Shown here: positions 16,776 through 25,293 of the stretch, one piece after another
How positions within the stretch are numbered: the stretch's first letter is position 1
How the letters are laid out: every line of letters starts with the position of its first letter
Assembly (NCBI GenBank): GCA_031256435.1
Contig: JAIRQO010000062.1
Span: 1 to 47,578, forward strand
Source of the DNA: Cellulomonadaceae bacterium
GTDB taxonomy: Bacteria > Actinomycetota > Actinomycetes > Actinomycetales > Cellulomonadaceae
DNA length: 47,578 bases
Direction of reading: 5' to 3'
Program-made: the position numbers and the translations under genes
The notes under the pieces: model-generated
Databases searched by the model: none
What the model was told of the DNA's origin: nothing
Seen by the model: only the letters and a program-made list of their open reading frames with translations

Positions 16776-16864
16776 TTAGTAGTGTAGCAAATCTGCGTCC
16801 TAAGATCAATAATTGCTTGTAATGACTACAATATGCAACTTTACTCAGGCGTTACTACAATGTC
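16776..16864 (-). promoter_or_regulatory. hipBA promoter with putative operators
   Basis: On the minus strand TTGCAT (16838-16833) and AATTAT (16814-16809) are 18 bp apart, a plausible promoter for hipB. The inverted repeat TGTAATGACTACA (16818-16830) lies in the spacer. The word ACTACA recurs at 16825-16830 and 16854-16859, and its inverse TGTAGT-like form (AGTAGTGTAGC) at 16778-16788. Three related words around a promoter fit autoregulation by HipB. Confidence 0.5.
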
Positions 16865-16870
16865 CCGCCG

Positions 16871-17974
16871 TCAGTGATCAAACTGTTGGATGATGGGGGC
16901 GAGAATCGGAATATTCCCCAGGACCTCGGCGGCGTTGTTCTGGGTCACGATGACGGGATCGAGGAACACGGTGGGAACGTCAGTAGCGCCGTTGTGTGTC
17001 ACGTCCGGTGCTTCAAATGCTGAACCTTGCTGTGCCAGGGTGATCTGGCGGACCGATTCCTCCACCAAGGCGGCCGTGTCCTTATACACCGTGGAATACT
17101 GGGCGCCTTCCATGATGGAGCGCACGGACTCGGGTTCCGCGTCCTGTCCCGTGACCACGGGTGCCTCCAGACCTGCGCTTGCGGTGGCAGTCAGCACCGC
17201 GCGAGCCAGTGCGTCATTAGGAGCAAGGACTCCATCCAAGGCAGTGCCGTGGCTGTAGAAACCAGCGATGATGAGGTCCATCCGTTGCGAGGCGTACTCC
17301 GCTAACCAACTGGTGGTAGCCACCTGATCAAAGGTGGTGTGACCGGACAGCACCGTCACTGCACCAGCGTCAATCTCCGGCTGCAGAACACTCATAGCAC
17401 CGTTAAAGAAGGCGTGCGCGTTGGCATCATCAGGGGCACCGGCCACCAGTTCAATATTCCAGGTAGGCTGCTCACCGCGCCGCTCATGGAGACCCTGTAT
17501 GAGCGACTCGCCCTGCTGCACCCCCACCTGGAACGGGTCATACGCCACATACAGGTCCACGTAGTCCGTGCCCGTGAGCAGACGGTCAAAGGCGATGACC
17601 AGGATGTCCCGAGAGTGTGCCCGCTCGAGTTGTGTCCCCAGTTGAGATCCATCCACAGCCCCGACGATGATCACTCGGGCCCCGTGGTCAATCATCGAGT
17701 CGATCTGCTTCTGCTGTTCGGAGATGCCCGCGTTGGCAACCTGGACATCAGCGGCGAAACCCGCGTCCGTCAACCCTGTGCTGAATAGGCTCTCAGCCTG
17801 TTCCCAGTTCTGGGACGTGGGCTGCGGGAGTGCCACGCCGATGGTGGCATTCGCTGAGAATCCGCCCTCAGGATCGTCGGGGCTACCGGTACAACCGGTC
17901 AGCGCTAACACTCCCCCGAATGCCAACACCGCACCGAAAGCGACGGTGCGAGCAATACCTGCTCTGCCGCTCAT
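16871..17974 (-). CDS. Sugar-binding lipoprotein of the ChvE/XylF type, without its transporter
   Basis: A secreted lipoprotein: signal peptide with lipobox LTGC (Cys at about 28), then a periplasmic-binding-protein type 1 fold (Peripla_BP_4). Recognisable segments are GVALPQPTSQNWEQA, IDSMIDHGARVIIVGAVDGSQ, FDRLLTGTDYVDLYVAYDPFQVG and a late YSTVYKDTAALVEE. These match multiple-sugar-binding proteins such as ChvE. No ABC ATPase or permease gene is adjacent, which is unusual. It may work with a transporter encoded elsewhere or as a sugar sensor. Its ATG overlaps the stop of the zinc-ribbon gene. Length is 367 aa. Confidence 0.87.
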   Translation of the reverse strand: MSGRAGIARTVAFGAVLAFGGVLALTGCTGSPDDPEGGFSANATIGVALPQPTSQNWEQAESLFSTGLTDAGFAADVQVANAGISEQQKQIDSMIDHGARVIIVGAVDGSQLGTQLERAHSRDILVIAFDRLLTGTDYVDLYVAYDPFQVGVQQGESLIQGLHERRGEQPTWNIELVAGAPDDANAHAFFNGAMSVLQPEIDAGAVTVLSGHTTFDQVATTSWLAEYASQRMDLIIAGFYSHGTALDGVLAPNDALARAVLTATASAGLEAPVVTGQDAEPESVRSIMEGAQYSTVYKDTAALVEESVRQITLAQQGSAFEAPDVTHNGATDVPTVFLDPVIVTQNNAAEVLGNIPILAPIIQQFDH

Positions 17975-18198
17975 GCGGTGGCGGTGGACTCTTGCCCCGC
18001 AGCGTCGGCGATGGGTTGGCCCACGTACAGCGGAACCTTCACGCGATTCTTGGCGCCACAGTAGTCACATTTCATCTGCCGCCGCAGCGAGTAGAAACGA
18101 TCGATGCGCTCTTCATGATCAAGAGGCTCGTTGCACTCGGTGCAATACTGCTCTTTCAGTGTCCCCTGATGTTCCTCAGCGGTGGTGCCTGGTTCCAT
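17971..18198 (-). CDS. Small zinc-ribbon-like protein
   Basis: A 75-aa cytoplasmic protein with two CxxC knuckles, CTECNEPL (about residues 19-26) and KCDYCGAKN (about 43-51), typical of a zinc ribbon. Nothing else identifies it. Its stop overlaps the start of the sugar-binding lipoprotein gene (ATGA), so the two are probably translated together, an unexpected pairing. I cannot assign a function. Confidence 0.7.
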   Translation of the reverse strand: MEPGTTAEEHQGTLKEQYCTECNEPLDHEERIDRFYSLRRQMKCDYCGAKNRVKVPLYVGQPIADAAGQESTATA

Positions 18199-18265
18199 AC
18201 TGCGAGCCTAGCCCACGTTTCCCGGCAAGGCTCGCCTCACCACCCCGAAGTCCCGATGCCGCAGG

Positions 18266-20707
18266 TTACCCACCCACGTAGCGGGCCAGGTATTCACCGG
18301 TGAGAGTGGTGGGGTGCGCAACGAGGGTGGCGGGCGTGCCTTCATAGACGATGCGGCCGCCCTCGTGGCCGGCGCCAGGACCCATATCAATGATCCAGTC
18401 GGCGTGAGCCATCACGGCTTGGTGGTGCTCAATGACCACCACGGTGCGGCCCGCATCCACGAGGCCGTCCATCATGGTCAGGAGGTGGGCCACGTCCGCA
18501 AGGTGCAATCCCGTGGTGGGCTCATCCAGAACAATGACCCCGCCCTTCTCCCCCAGATGGCTGGCCAACTTGATCCGTTGACGCTCTCCCCCGGACAACG
18601 TGTTGAGTGGTTGACCCAGGCTCAGGTACCCCAATCCCACAGACACGAGCCGTGCCACGATGGTGTGTGCCGCAGGAACGGGAGCAGGGCCAGCCTTGCT
18701 GAAGAACTCGGCGGCGTCATCAATGGACATTTCCAACACGTCCGCAATGGACTTCCCGCCCAAGGTGTAGTTCAACACCTCGGCGTTGAATCTGCGGCCT
18801 CCACACTCGTCGCACACGGTGGACACCGACTCCATGAAGCCCAACTCCGTGACAATCACCCCGGCGCCCTTACAGGTTTCACAGGCACCCTGGGAGTTGG
18901 CGGAGAACAACGCGGGCTTGACGCCGTGTTCTTTGGCAAACGCCTTGCGAATCGGCTCCAGCAACCCCGTGTAGGTGGCGGGGTTGGAGCGCCGGGAACC
19001 CTTAATGGCGCTCTGGTCAATGATGACCACATCGTTGAGTTTGCCAAGGCTGCCATGAATCAGCGAACTCTTTCCGGAGCCCGCCACGCCAGTGACCACG
19101 GTGAGCACGCCGAGCGGGATGTCTACGCTCACGTTGCGGAGATTGTTCTGTGTAGCGCCCGTGATGGAGAGTTTTCCTGTAGGTTTCCGGACGGTGGTCT
19201 TCAGCGCCACGCGGTCATGGAGGTGCTGACCCGTGATGGTGTCGGCGTTGGTCAACTCCGCCACCGTCCCTTCAAAGCACACTTCTCCCCCGCGGCTTCC
19301 CGCACCGGGGCCAATGTCAATAATGTGATCAGCGGTGAGGATGACTTCTGGTTTGTGTTCGACGACGAGCACCGTGTTCCCCTTGTCCCTCAGGCTAGCC
19401 AGGAGAGCGTTGAGGCGTGCGATGTCATGGGGATGCAGGCCGATGGAGGGCTCGTCGAACACATAGGTGATATCCGTGAGCGCCGAGCCGAGGTGGCGGA
19501 GCATCCGGATGCGTTGTGACTCGCCCCCACTGAGGGTGCCGCTGGCACGGTCCAGCGAGAGGTAGCCCAAGCCGAGGTCTACAAACGCCTGGAGGTTCTC
19601 CGACAGTGCCGTGATCAGGGGGCCCGTGTCCTGGTGGGGTAGCGCGCTCACCCACTGTGCTAGATCCGTGATTTGCATGGCGCACACATCGGCAATGGAT
19701 TTGCCGTTGATGAGGCATTGCCGCACCGCCGCGGTGAGGCGCGTGCCCTGGCACTCTGGGCAAGTACCAAAGGTGGCGGCACGCTCCATGAACGCACGAA
19801 TGTGCGGTTGGACCTGTTCCGGGTCTTTGCTGAAAATGGACTTCTTGATCTTGGGAATCAAGCCCTCCACCGTCATGTTGATGCCACGAATCTCGATTTT
19901 CTGTGGCTCGGCGTAGAGGAACAATTCCCGTTCGCGCTTGGTGAAGTTCTTGACAGGCTTATCCGGGGGGAGGTAGCCGGATTCGGTGAACTGCTTCATC
20001 AGCCACCCGTCAGCCGTATAGCCGGGAACCAACACGGCGCCGTCCAGAAGGGACTTGGATTCGTCCACAATGGCGGTGAGGTCCAAGTCACTGACCACGC
20101 CGCGGCCGTCGCATTTCATGCACATACCGCCGAGGTACACCTGGCCTTTAGCAATGTGCCGGATTTCCACGCCGTCACGCACCTCGGTCATCACGCCGGA
20201 GGCTTTCCGGGTGGGGACGTTGAAACTGAACGCGGTGGGCGGGCCAACGTACGGCTGACCCACCTGGGAATAGAGCACGCGCAGGATGGCGTGGGCGTCC
20301 GTGACGGTTCCCACGGTGGAGCGCGGGTTGGCTCCCATCCGGTCTTGGTTGACGGCAATGGCGGGGGTGAGGCCCGTCAGGAGGTCCACGTCCGGGCGGG
20401 CGATGTTCGGCATGAACCCTTGGAGGAACGCCGGATACGTCTCGTTGATGAGGCGGGAACTTTCCGCTGCAATGGTGTCAAACACCAGGCTGGATTTCCC
20501 GGAGCCGGATACACCCGTGAACACCGTGAGGCGACGTTTGGGGATGTCCACCGTGACGTTCTTCAGGTTGTTGACGTGGGCGCCCTGGACGCGGATGGTT
20601 TGGTGGGAGTCCGCAGGGTTTGCTGGCGTGGCAGGGACGGCCTTAGCCGTGGTAGCCGAGCGCGCAGCGGTGCTGGACTGTGGTGTGGCAGAAGGAGAGG
20701 TGGTCAC
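18266..20707 (-). CDS. UvrA-like ABC protein lacking the UvrB-binding insertion (UvrA2/DrrC type)
   Basis: Two ABC ATPase halves of UvrA type. Walker A motifs are GVSGSGKSSL (about residue 65) and GVAGSGKSSLIHG (about 540); signatures are LSGGESQRI and LSGGERQRIK. Zinc-finger cysteines appear in CMKCDGRG, CPECQGTR, CETCKGAG and CDECGGRRF. At 813 aa it is roughly 140 residues shorter than repair UvrA. Short UvrA paralogues such as DrrC are linked to resistance against DNA-binding drugs or to DNA-damage tolerance. The first 35 residues are a low-complexity Ser/Thr/Ala/Pro stretch. The GTG start overlaps the stop of dcp, an odd operon partner. Confidence 0.9.
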   Translation of the reverse strand: MTTSPSATPQSSTAARSATTAKAVPATPANPADSHQTIRVQGAHVNNLKNVTVDIPKRRLTVFTGVSGSGKSSLVFDTIAAESSRLINETYPAFLQGFMPNIARPDVDLLTGLTPAIAVNQDRMGANPRSTVGTVTDAHAILRVLYSQVGQPYVGPPTAFSFNVPTRKASGVMTEVRDGVEIRHIAKGQVYLGGMCMKCDGRGVVSDLDLTAIVDESKSLLDGAVLVPGYTADGWLMKQFTESGYLPPDKPVKNFTKRERELFLYAEPQKIEIRGINMTVEGLIPKIKKSIFSKDPEQVQPHIRAFMERAATFGTCPECQGTRLTAAVRQCLINGKSIADVCAMQITDLAQWVSALPHQDTGPLITALSENLQAFVDLGLGYLSLDRASGTLSGGESQRIRMLRHLGSALTDITYVFDEPSIGLHPHDIARLNALLASLRDKGNTVLVVEHKPEVILTADHIIDIGPGAGSRGGEVCFEGTVAELTNADTITGQHLHDRVALKTTVRKPTGKLSITGATQNNLRNVSVDIPLGVLTVVTGVAGSGKSSLIHGSLGKLNDVVIIDQSAIKGSRRSNPATYTGLLEPIRKAFAKEHGVKPALFSANSQGACETCKGAGVIVTELGFMESVSTVCDECGGRRFNAEVLNYTLGGKSIADVLEMSIDDAAEFFSKAGPAPVPAAHTIVARLVSVGLGYLSLGQPLNTLSGGERQRIKLASHLGEKGGVIVLDEPTTGLHLADVAHLLTMMDGLVDAGRTVVVIEHHQAVMAHADWIIDMGPGAGHEGGRIVYEGTPATLVAHPTTLTGEYLARYVGG

Positions 20708-22746
20708 GAGGCTGCCCTCGCCGTGAGTCCTCGGCGCTCCAACAACGGTTGAATGTCAGCGTCACGTCCCCGCAGGTCTCTGAAGGATTGCAGGGGATCC
20801 TGCGAGCCTCCACGGCCCAGCAGCTTGTTCCGGAACGTGTCACCGTTGGCCCGGGTGAGGCTGCCGTTGCTCTCAAACCACGTCACGGTGTCAGCGTCCA
20901 GCACTTCACTCCAGATGTAGGAGTAGTACGCCGCTCCGTATCCGCTGAACATGTGGTTGTAGTACGTAGTGCGGTAGCGCGGAGGAACGGGGGCAAAGTC
21001 CACGCCGGCAGCGGCCAAGGCCGCCTGCTCAAAGGGAACCACGTCGGCGGGATCTGTGGGGACATCCTCAGGTGCCAGGTGATGCCACGCCTGATCCAAC
21101 AGGGCAGCACCCAAGTACGCCGTGGTGTTGTACCCCTCACCGTATTGACGCGCTGCCAGTTTGGCCGTGATCCATTCGGCGGGAATCGGTTCGCCGGTTT
21201 CATAGTGGATGGCATAGGAAGCCAAAATTTCCGGGTCCCAGGCCCACATCTCGTTGACCTGGCTGGGGTATTCCACAAAATCGCTGGGGACTTCCGGACC
21301 AGACTGGCTCGGATAGTACACCTGGGATAGCAGGCCGTGGAGGGCGTGTCCAAACTCGTGGAAGAGCATGATGACGTCATCCCAGGTCAGCAGTGTGGGT
21401 TGGCCTTCGGGGGCACGCACAATGTTCCCGTTGTTGACTACCACCGGCGGTTGGCCGAGGAGTCGGTTCTGTTCTACTAGGTTGTTCATCCAGGCACCGC
21501 CGTGCTTGGAGGGCCGGGTGAACAGATCGGCAATGAACAGCCCGAGGCCTTCTCCGTTCTCCTCGAACACCTCGAATACTCGAGCATCGGGGTGGTATCC
21601 CACCAGGTCAGCGCGCTCTGTGAACGTGATGCCATACAGGCGCGTGGCCGCTTCAAACACGCCCTTGAACAGGACGTTGTTCAGTTCCAGGTACGGCCTG
21701 AGAGCGGCATCGTCGAGCGAGAAACGTTCACGGATGACTGCCTCGGCGTAGTACCGGAAATCACTGGATTGCAGGGTGGCCTCCGCGCTGACGTCCCGGT
21801 GGAGGATTGTCTCCACGTCTGTTGCCTCCGCGCGCGCGTTGGCCACGGCGGGCGGGGCCAGTTGGCTGAGCAGTGCATCAATAGCCCCGGAGGTGCGGGC
21901 CGTCTCTCCGTCAGCCACGCACGCAGCGTGATGAGGGAATCCCAATATCTGCGCGCGCTCCGCCCGTGCCTTGATGATGTCCAGGATGATGGCGCGCGTG
22001 TCATGGGCACCGCCGGTGCCGCGCTGCTCTGAGGCCGATTGGAGCCGTGCGCGAAGATCGCGATTGTCCAACTGCGTGATGAGTTCTTGGTGGGTGGGCA
22101 GTTGAATCTCCATCAGCCAACCGGCTTTCCCTTGCGCCTCTGCGGCCGCTTTCAGGGAGTCCTTTTCTGCATCGGACAACCCGGCAAGGTCGGCTTCATC
22201 CTCCACAAGGATGGCGGCCTCGTTGGCCCCGGCCAGGAGTTCGCGCCCAAACTGGGCTTCCAAGGTGGTGATTTGGGCGTTCAGGTCACGCAGGTTCTCT
22301 TGCTCCGCGTCAGTGAGCGTCACGCCAGCCCGCCGGGCGTCGGCTAGGCGAGTGGCCACGTTGTAGGCAGCATCCGGTTCCAACTCCACCGTGTTCTGGA
22401 GTTCCTTGAGGCGAGCATACAGAGCGCGGTTGAGCACAATAGCGTCCTCATGCGCAGAAAACTGCGGGGCGAGGCGCTCCTCGAGGTCCTCCAACAGCGG
22501 TGTGGCGTCAGAGGACCGTTGGTTCCAGAATGCCAAGGCTGCGCGCTGGTAATACTGCCCGGAGAGTTCCAGTGCATGCAGGGTGTTCTCTACCGTGGGC
22601 GGTTCCGGGTTGCTGGTGATGGCGTCAATGGCCGCGAGTTGGGCGGCCATCCCTTCCACCATCCCCGGTTCGTAGTCCTCAGGCGTAATGACGGAATAGT
22701 CGGGGAGTTCATAGGGCAGTGTTGAGCGTTCGGCGAAAGGATTCAC
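20704..22746 (-). CDS. dcp: M3-family peptidyl-dipeptidase
   Basis: A zinc metallopeptidase that removes dipeptides from the C-terminus of short peptides in the cytoplasm. The zinc motif is in LFHEFGHALHGLLS (HExxH), with the third ligand Glu in the downstream FVEYPSQVNEMW, followed by Y(H)-type substrate residues in PPRYRTTYYNHMFSGY. The N-terminus matches the family from VNPFAERSTLPYELPDY. The GTG at 22746 is chosen as start, since the frame further upstream runs into the repeat at 22804-22909. That gives 680 aa, matching E. coli Dcp (681 aa). Confidence 0.93.
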   Translation of the reverse strand: MNPFAERSTLPYELPDYSVITPEDYEPGMVEGMAAQLAAIDAITSNPEPPTVENTLHALELSGQYYQRAALAFWNQRSSDATPLLEDLEERLAPQFSAHEDAIVLNRALYARLKELQNTVELEPDAAYNVATRLADARRAGVTLTDAEQENLRDLNAQITTLEAQFGRELLAGANEAAILVEDEADLAGLSDAEKDSLKAAAEAQGKAGWLMEIQLPTHQELITQLDNRDLRARLQSASEQRGTGGAHDTRAIILDIIKARAERAQILGFPHHAACVADGETARTSGAIDALLSQLAPPAVANARAEATDVETILHRDVSAEATLQSSDFRYYAEAVIRERFSLDDAALRPYLELNNVLFKGVFEAATRLYGITFTERADLVGYHPDARVFEVFEENGEGLGLFIADLFTRPSKHGGAWMNNLVEQNRLLGQPPVVVNNGNIVRAPEGQPTLLTWDDVIMLFHEFGHALHGLLSQVYYPSQSGPEVPSDFVEYPSQVNEMWAWDPEILASYAIHYETGEPIPAEWITAKLAARQYGEGYNTTAYLGAALLDQAWHHLAPEDVPTDPADVVPFEQAALAAAGVDFAPVPPRYRTTYYNHMFSGYGAAYYSYIWSEVLDADTVTWFESNGSLTRANGDTFRNKLLGRGGSQDPLQSFRDLRGRDADIQPLLERRGLTARAAS

Positions 22747-22765
22747 GGGGGTGATCCTACGGGAT

Positions 22766-22779
22766 GGGTGGGATATGAA
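22766..22779 (-). promoter_or_regulatory. Conserved TTCATATC-type motif upstream of dcp
   Basis: Read on the minus strand the site is TTCATATCCCACCC. Nearly the same word, TTTCATATCACACCCT, occurs upstream of radA (35325-35310) and gldA (13517-13502). In dcp and radA it sits at the same distance from the start codon (about 20-33 nt), so it may contain a shared -10 region or regulator site. Confidence 0.35.
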
Positions 22780-22803
22780 CCGGAAATGGCGATGCTCCAG
22801 CTC

Positions 22804-22909
22804 GGTGGTTTCGACCGGGTGGTTTCGACCGTCGGTCACACTCCGTGTGACCTGGCTCAACCATCCGCAGGTCCTGGCTCAACCAGCCGCAGGTCCTGGC
22901 TCAACCAGC
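22804..22909. repeat. Composite palindromic/tandem repeat (REP-like), copy 2
   Basis: The block is built from the same modules as 6208-6293. GGTGGTTTCGACCG occurs twice near 22804-22831, GGTCACAC-TCC-GTGTGACC forms a perfect inverted repeat at 22834-22852, and CCTGGCTCAACCA occurs three times (starting 22851, 22873 and 22895) with a 22-bp period. The hemL stop codon (22901-22903) lies inside the third copy, so the element marks the end of the heme cluster. Confidence 0.75.
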
Positions 22910-24310
22910 AGTGCGCAGTTGGTTGGAGTTCAACGAAGGCAATGCAGCACCAAGAGCACCATTCAACATCTCTAGTTCGCGCTCGCCGTGCGCTGCTGAG
23001 ACGAACCAGGTTTCAAACGCCGATGGAGGCAGGAGGACGCCCGCCTCGCGCATTGCACGGTGGAAGCGGGCAAAGAGGTCCACGTCCTGCCGTTGCGCCT
23101 GGGCGTAGTTCGTGACAGCAGCACCGGTGGTCACGGCGTTTGGTCTCGCCACACCCGCGCGTGAGCCTTGCCCTCCAACGCGTGAGCCTTGCCCAGCAGC
23201 ACGGGAGGCAGGATCCTCGCCAAAGAACACAGAAAACAGGGTGCCGCCGCGTTGAATCGCGTGCGGGATGGAGGCGGCGGTGAGGCGTTCTTCCAGCAGC
23301 GCCACCGCCTGGTCAGCCCACCGCCCTATCCCGGCATACACGTCAGCCGTGGCGAGTTTCAATGTGGCAAGACCTGAGGCGGTGGCCAGCGGGTTCCCGG
23401 ACAGGGTGCCCGCCTGGTAGACCGCCCCCACGGGCGCCAGATGGTCCATGATGTCCGCGCGTCCCGCGAGCGCCGCCAAGGGCATCCCGCCACCAATCAC
23501 CTTGCCAAAGGTGAACAGGTCCGGTTCCCAGGAGCAGGGCTGCCCCTCAATCCCCCACCACCCGGTGGCGCTGGCGCGGAAGCCGGTGAGTACTTCGTCG
23601 TAGATGAGTAACGCACCGTGTTGAGCGGTGAGGCGACGAAGCGCCGTATTCCATCCTGGCGCTGGTGGCACGAGCCCCATATTGGCGGCGCACGGTTCGG
23701 TGATGACGGCGGCAATGGCTGCGCCGTGCTGGGCGAACGTGGCCTCCAACGCGGGTAGATCGTTGTATGGGAGGACCAGGGTGTCCTGAGTGGCGCCGGG
23801 GGTGACGCCGGCGGAACCGGGCAGCCCTTGGGTGGCCACACCGGAACCTGCCTCGGCGAGGAGGGCGTCGGAGTGCCCGTGATAGCACCCAGCAAATTTG
23901 ATCACGAGGTTACGGCCAGTGCATCCCCGGGCAAGCCGGATGGCTGTCATGCAGGCTTCGGTCCCTGTGGAGGTGAACCGGACTTTGTCCAGCACGGGAA
24001 TTCGCGCGATGATTGCCTCAGCCAGCGCTGTTTCCGCTGTGGTGGGTGCGCCGAAGCTCAAACCCCACTGCGCAGCGGATTGCACCGCTGCCACCACGTT
24101 TGGGTGAGCGTGGCCAAGCAGGGCAGGACCCCAGGAACCCACAAAGTCCAGGTACTCGTTGCCGTCTGCTCCGGTCACGAAGGCACCGGCAGCCGAGGCG
24201 ATGAACACGGGATCGCCACCCACGGAGCGGTAGGCGCGCACGGGCGAGGAGACGCCGCCTGGCATCACGCGTTGGGCTGCTTCAAACAGTGAGGGCACAG
24301 TGGAAGTCAT
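22901..24310 (-). CDS. hemL: Glutamate-1-semialdehyde 2,1-aminomutase
   Basis: A PLP enzyme that forms 5-aminolevulinate from glutamate-1-semialdehyde. Visible are PGGVSSPVRAYRSVGGDPVF at the start, VRFTSTGTEACMTAIRLAR, GCYHGHSD, IYDEVLTGFR and the PLP lysine in FTFGKVIGGGMPLAA. A variable insertion of about 40 residues near residue 375 contains GQGSRVGGQGSRAG, coded by two copies of CGCGTGAGCCTTGCCC (23158-23173 and 23179-23194). The C-terminus runs into the repeat element. It is the last gene of the heme cluster and overlaps the hemB stop by ATGA. Length is 469 aa, about 30-40 longer than usual because of the insertion. Confidence 0.95.
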   Translation of the reverse strand: MTSTVPSLFEAAQRVMPGGVSSPVRAYRSVGGDPVFIASAAGAFVTGADGNEYLDFVGSWGPALLGHAHPNVVAAVQSAAQWGLSFGAPTTAETALAEAIIARIPVLDKVRFTSTGTEACMTAIRLARGCTGRNLVIKFAGCYHGHSDALLAEAGSGVATQGLPGSAGVTPGATQDTLVLPYNDLPALEATFAQHGAAIAAVITEPCAANMGLVPPAPGWNTALRRLTAQHGALLIYDEVLTGFRASATGWWGIEGQPCSWEPDLFTFGKVIGGGMPLAALAGRADIMDHLAPVGAVYQAGTLSGNPLATASGLATLKLATADVYAGIGRWADQAVALLEERLTAASIPHAIQRGGTLFSVFFGEDPASRAAGQGSRVGGQGSRAGVARPNAVTTGAAVTNYAQAQRQDVDLFARFHRAMREAGVLLPPSAFETWFVSAAHGERELEMLNGALGAALPSLNSNQLRTAG

Positions 24311-25293
24311 CGTGTGGGTGCCACCTCCATGGCTGCATACGTGAGCACTACGTCGGCTCCGGCTCGGATGATGCTCGTGATGGCCTCCCGCATTGCCGCA
24401 GGGCCGTCAATCCAACCGCGCTGGGCGGCTGCCTGGATCATGGCGTACTCACCGGACACCTGGTAGGCCGCTACGGGTACGGGACTCATGGCAGCCACAT
24501 CACTGACCACGTCAAGGTACAGACCTGCGGGTTTCACCATGACCAGGTCAGCGCCCTCGTCTATGTCCAGGCGGGCCTCAAGCAACCCTGCTCGTCGATT
24601 CGCAGGGTCCAGTTGATAGGTTCGCCGATCACCGGTGAAGGAACTGTCCACCGCTTCCCGGAACGGTCCGTACAGCGCGCTGGCGTACTTGGCCGCATAA
24701 CTGAGAATGGCCGTATCCGTGTGTCCCGCAGCATCCAGTGCGGCGCGGATGGCTGCTACCTGCCCGTCCATCATCCCGGACGGACTCACCACCTGCGCAC
24801 CGGCCTCAGCCTGTGCCACAGCCTGCCGCGCATAGAGTTCAATGGTGGCGTCATTATCGACGATGTGGTCACCGTTCCTCCCACCGGGAGTCAGCACCCC
24901 ACAGTGACCGTGGTCCGTAAATTCGTCGAGGCAGGTATCGGCCATGATGACAATGCTGTCTCCCACCTCGGACGCCACCCGGGATAGGGAACGGTTGAGG
25001 ATGCCGTTGGGGTCCAGCGCGGCACTGCCCGTGGCGTCCTTGTCCCTCGGCTGTGGGACACCAAAGAGCATGATGCCACCGAGGCCTGCGCTCGCGGCGT
25101 CATGTGCGGCTGCGGCTAGAGAATCCATACTGTGCCGCATCACTCCCGGCAGTGATGCAATCGGTTGGGGATCAGGTGAATCTGCGACGAACATGGGCAG
25201 CACCAACTGCGCGGGGTGCGGGCGCACTTCTGAGACGAGGCGCCGCATGGCGGGCGTGGTGCGCAATCGCCTAGGACGGCGAGGAAAACTCAT
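24307..25293 (-). CDS. hemB: Delta-aminolevulinic acid dehydratase (porphobilinogen synthase)
   Basis: HemB condenses two 5-aminolevulinates to porphobilinogen. The metal-site motif reads DTCLDEFTDHGHCG. It has the first and third cysteines of the zinc type but Asp at the second, so the metal preference is mixed or uncertain. The Schiff-base lysines are in LSYAAKYASALYGPFREA and VMVKPAGLYLDVV. Length is 328 aa. The gene overlaps hemD by 23 nt and hemL by 4 nt. Confidence 0.95.
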   Translation of the reverse strand: MSFPRRPRRLRTTPAMRRLVSEVRPHPAQLVLPMFVADSPDPQPIASLPGVMRHSMDSLAAAAHDAASAGLGGIMLFGVPQPRDKDATGSAALDPNGILNRSLSRVASEVGDSIVIMADTCLDEFTDHGHCGVLTPGGRNGDHIVDNDATIELYARQAVAQAEAGAQVVSPSGMMDGQVAAIRAALDAAGHTDTAILSYAAKYASALYGPFREAVDSSFTGDRRTYQLDPANRRAGLLEARLDIDEGADLVMVKPAGLYLDVVSDVAAMSPVPVAAYQVSGEYAMIQAAAQRGWIDGPAAMREAITSIIRAGADVVLTYAAMEVAPTR

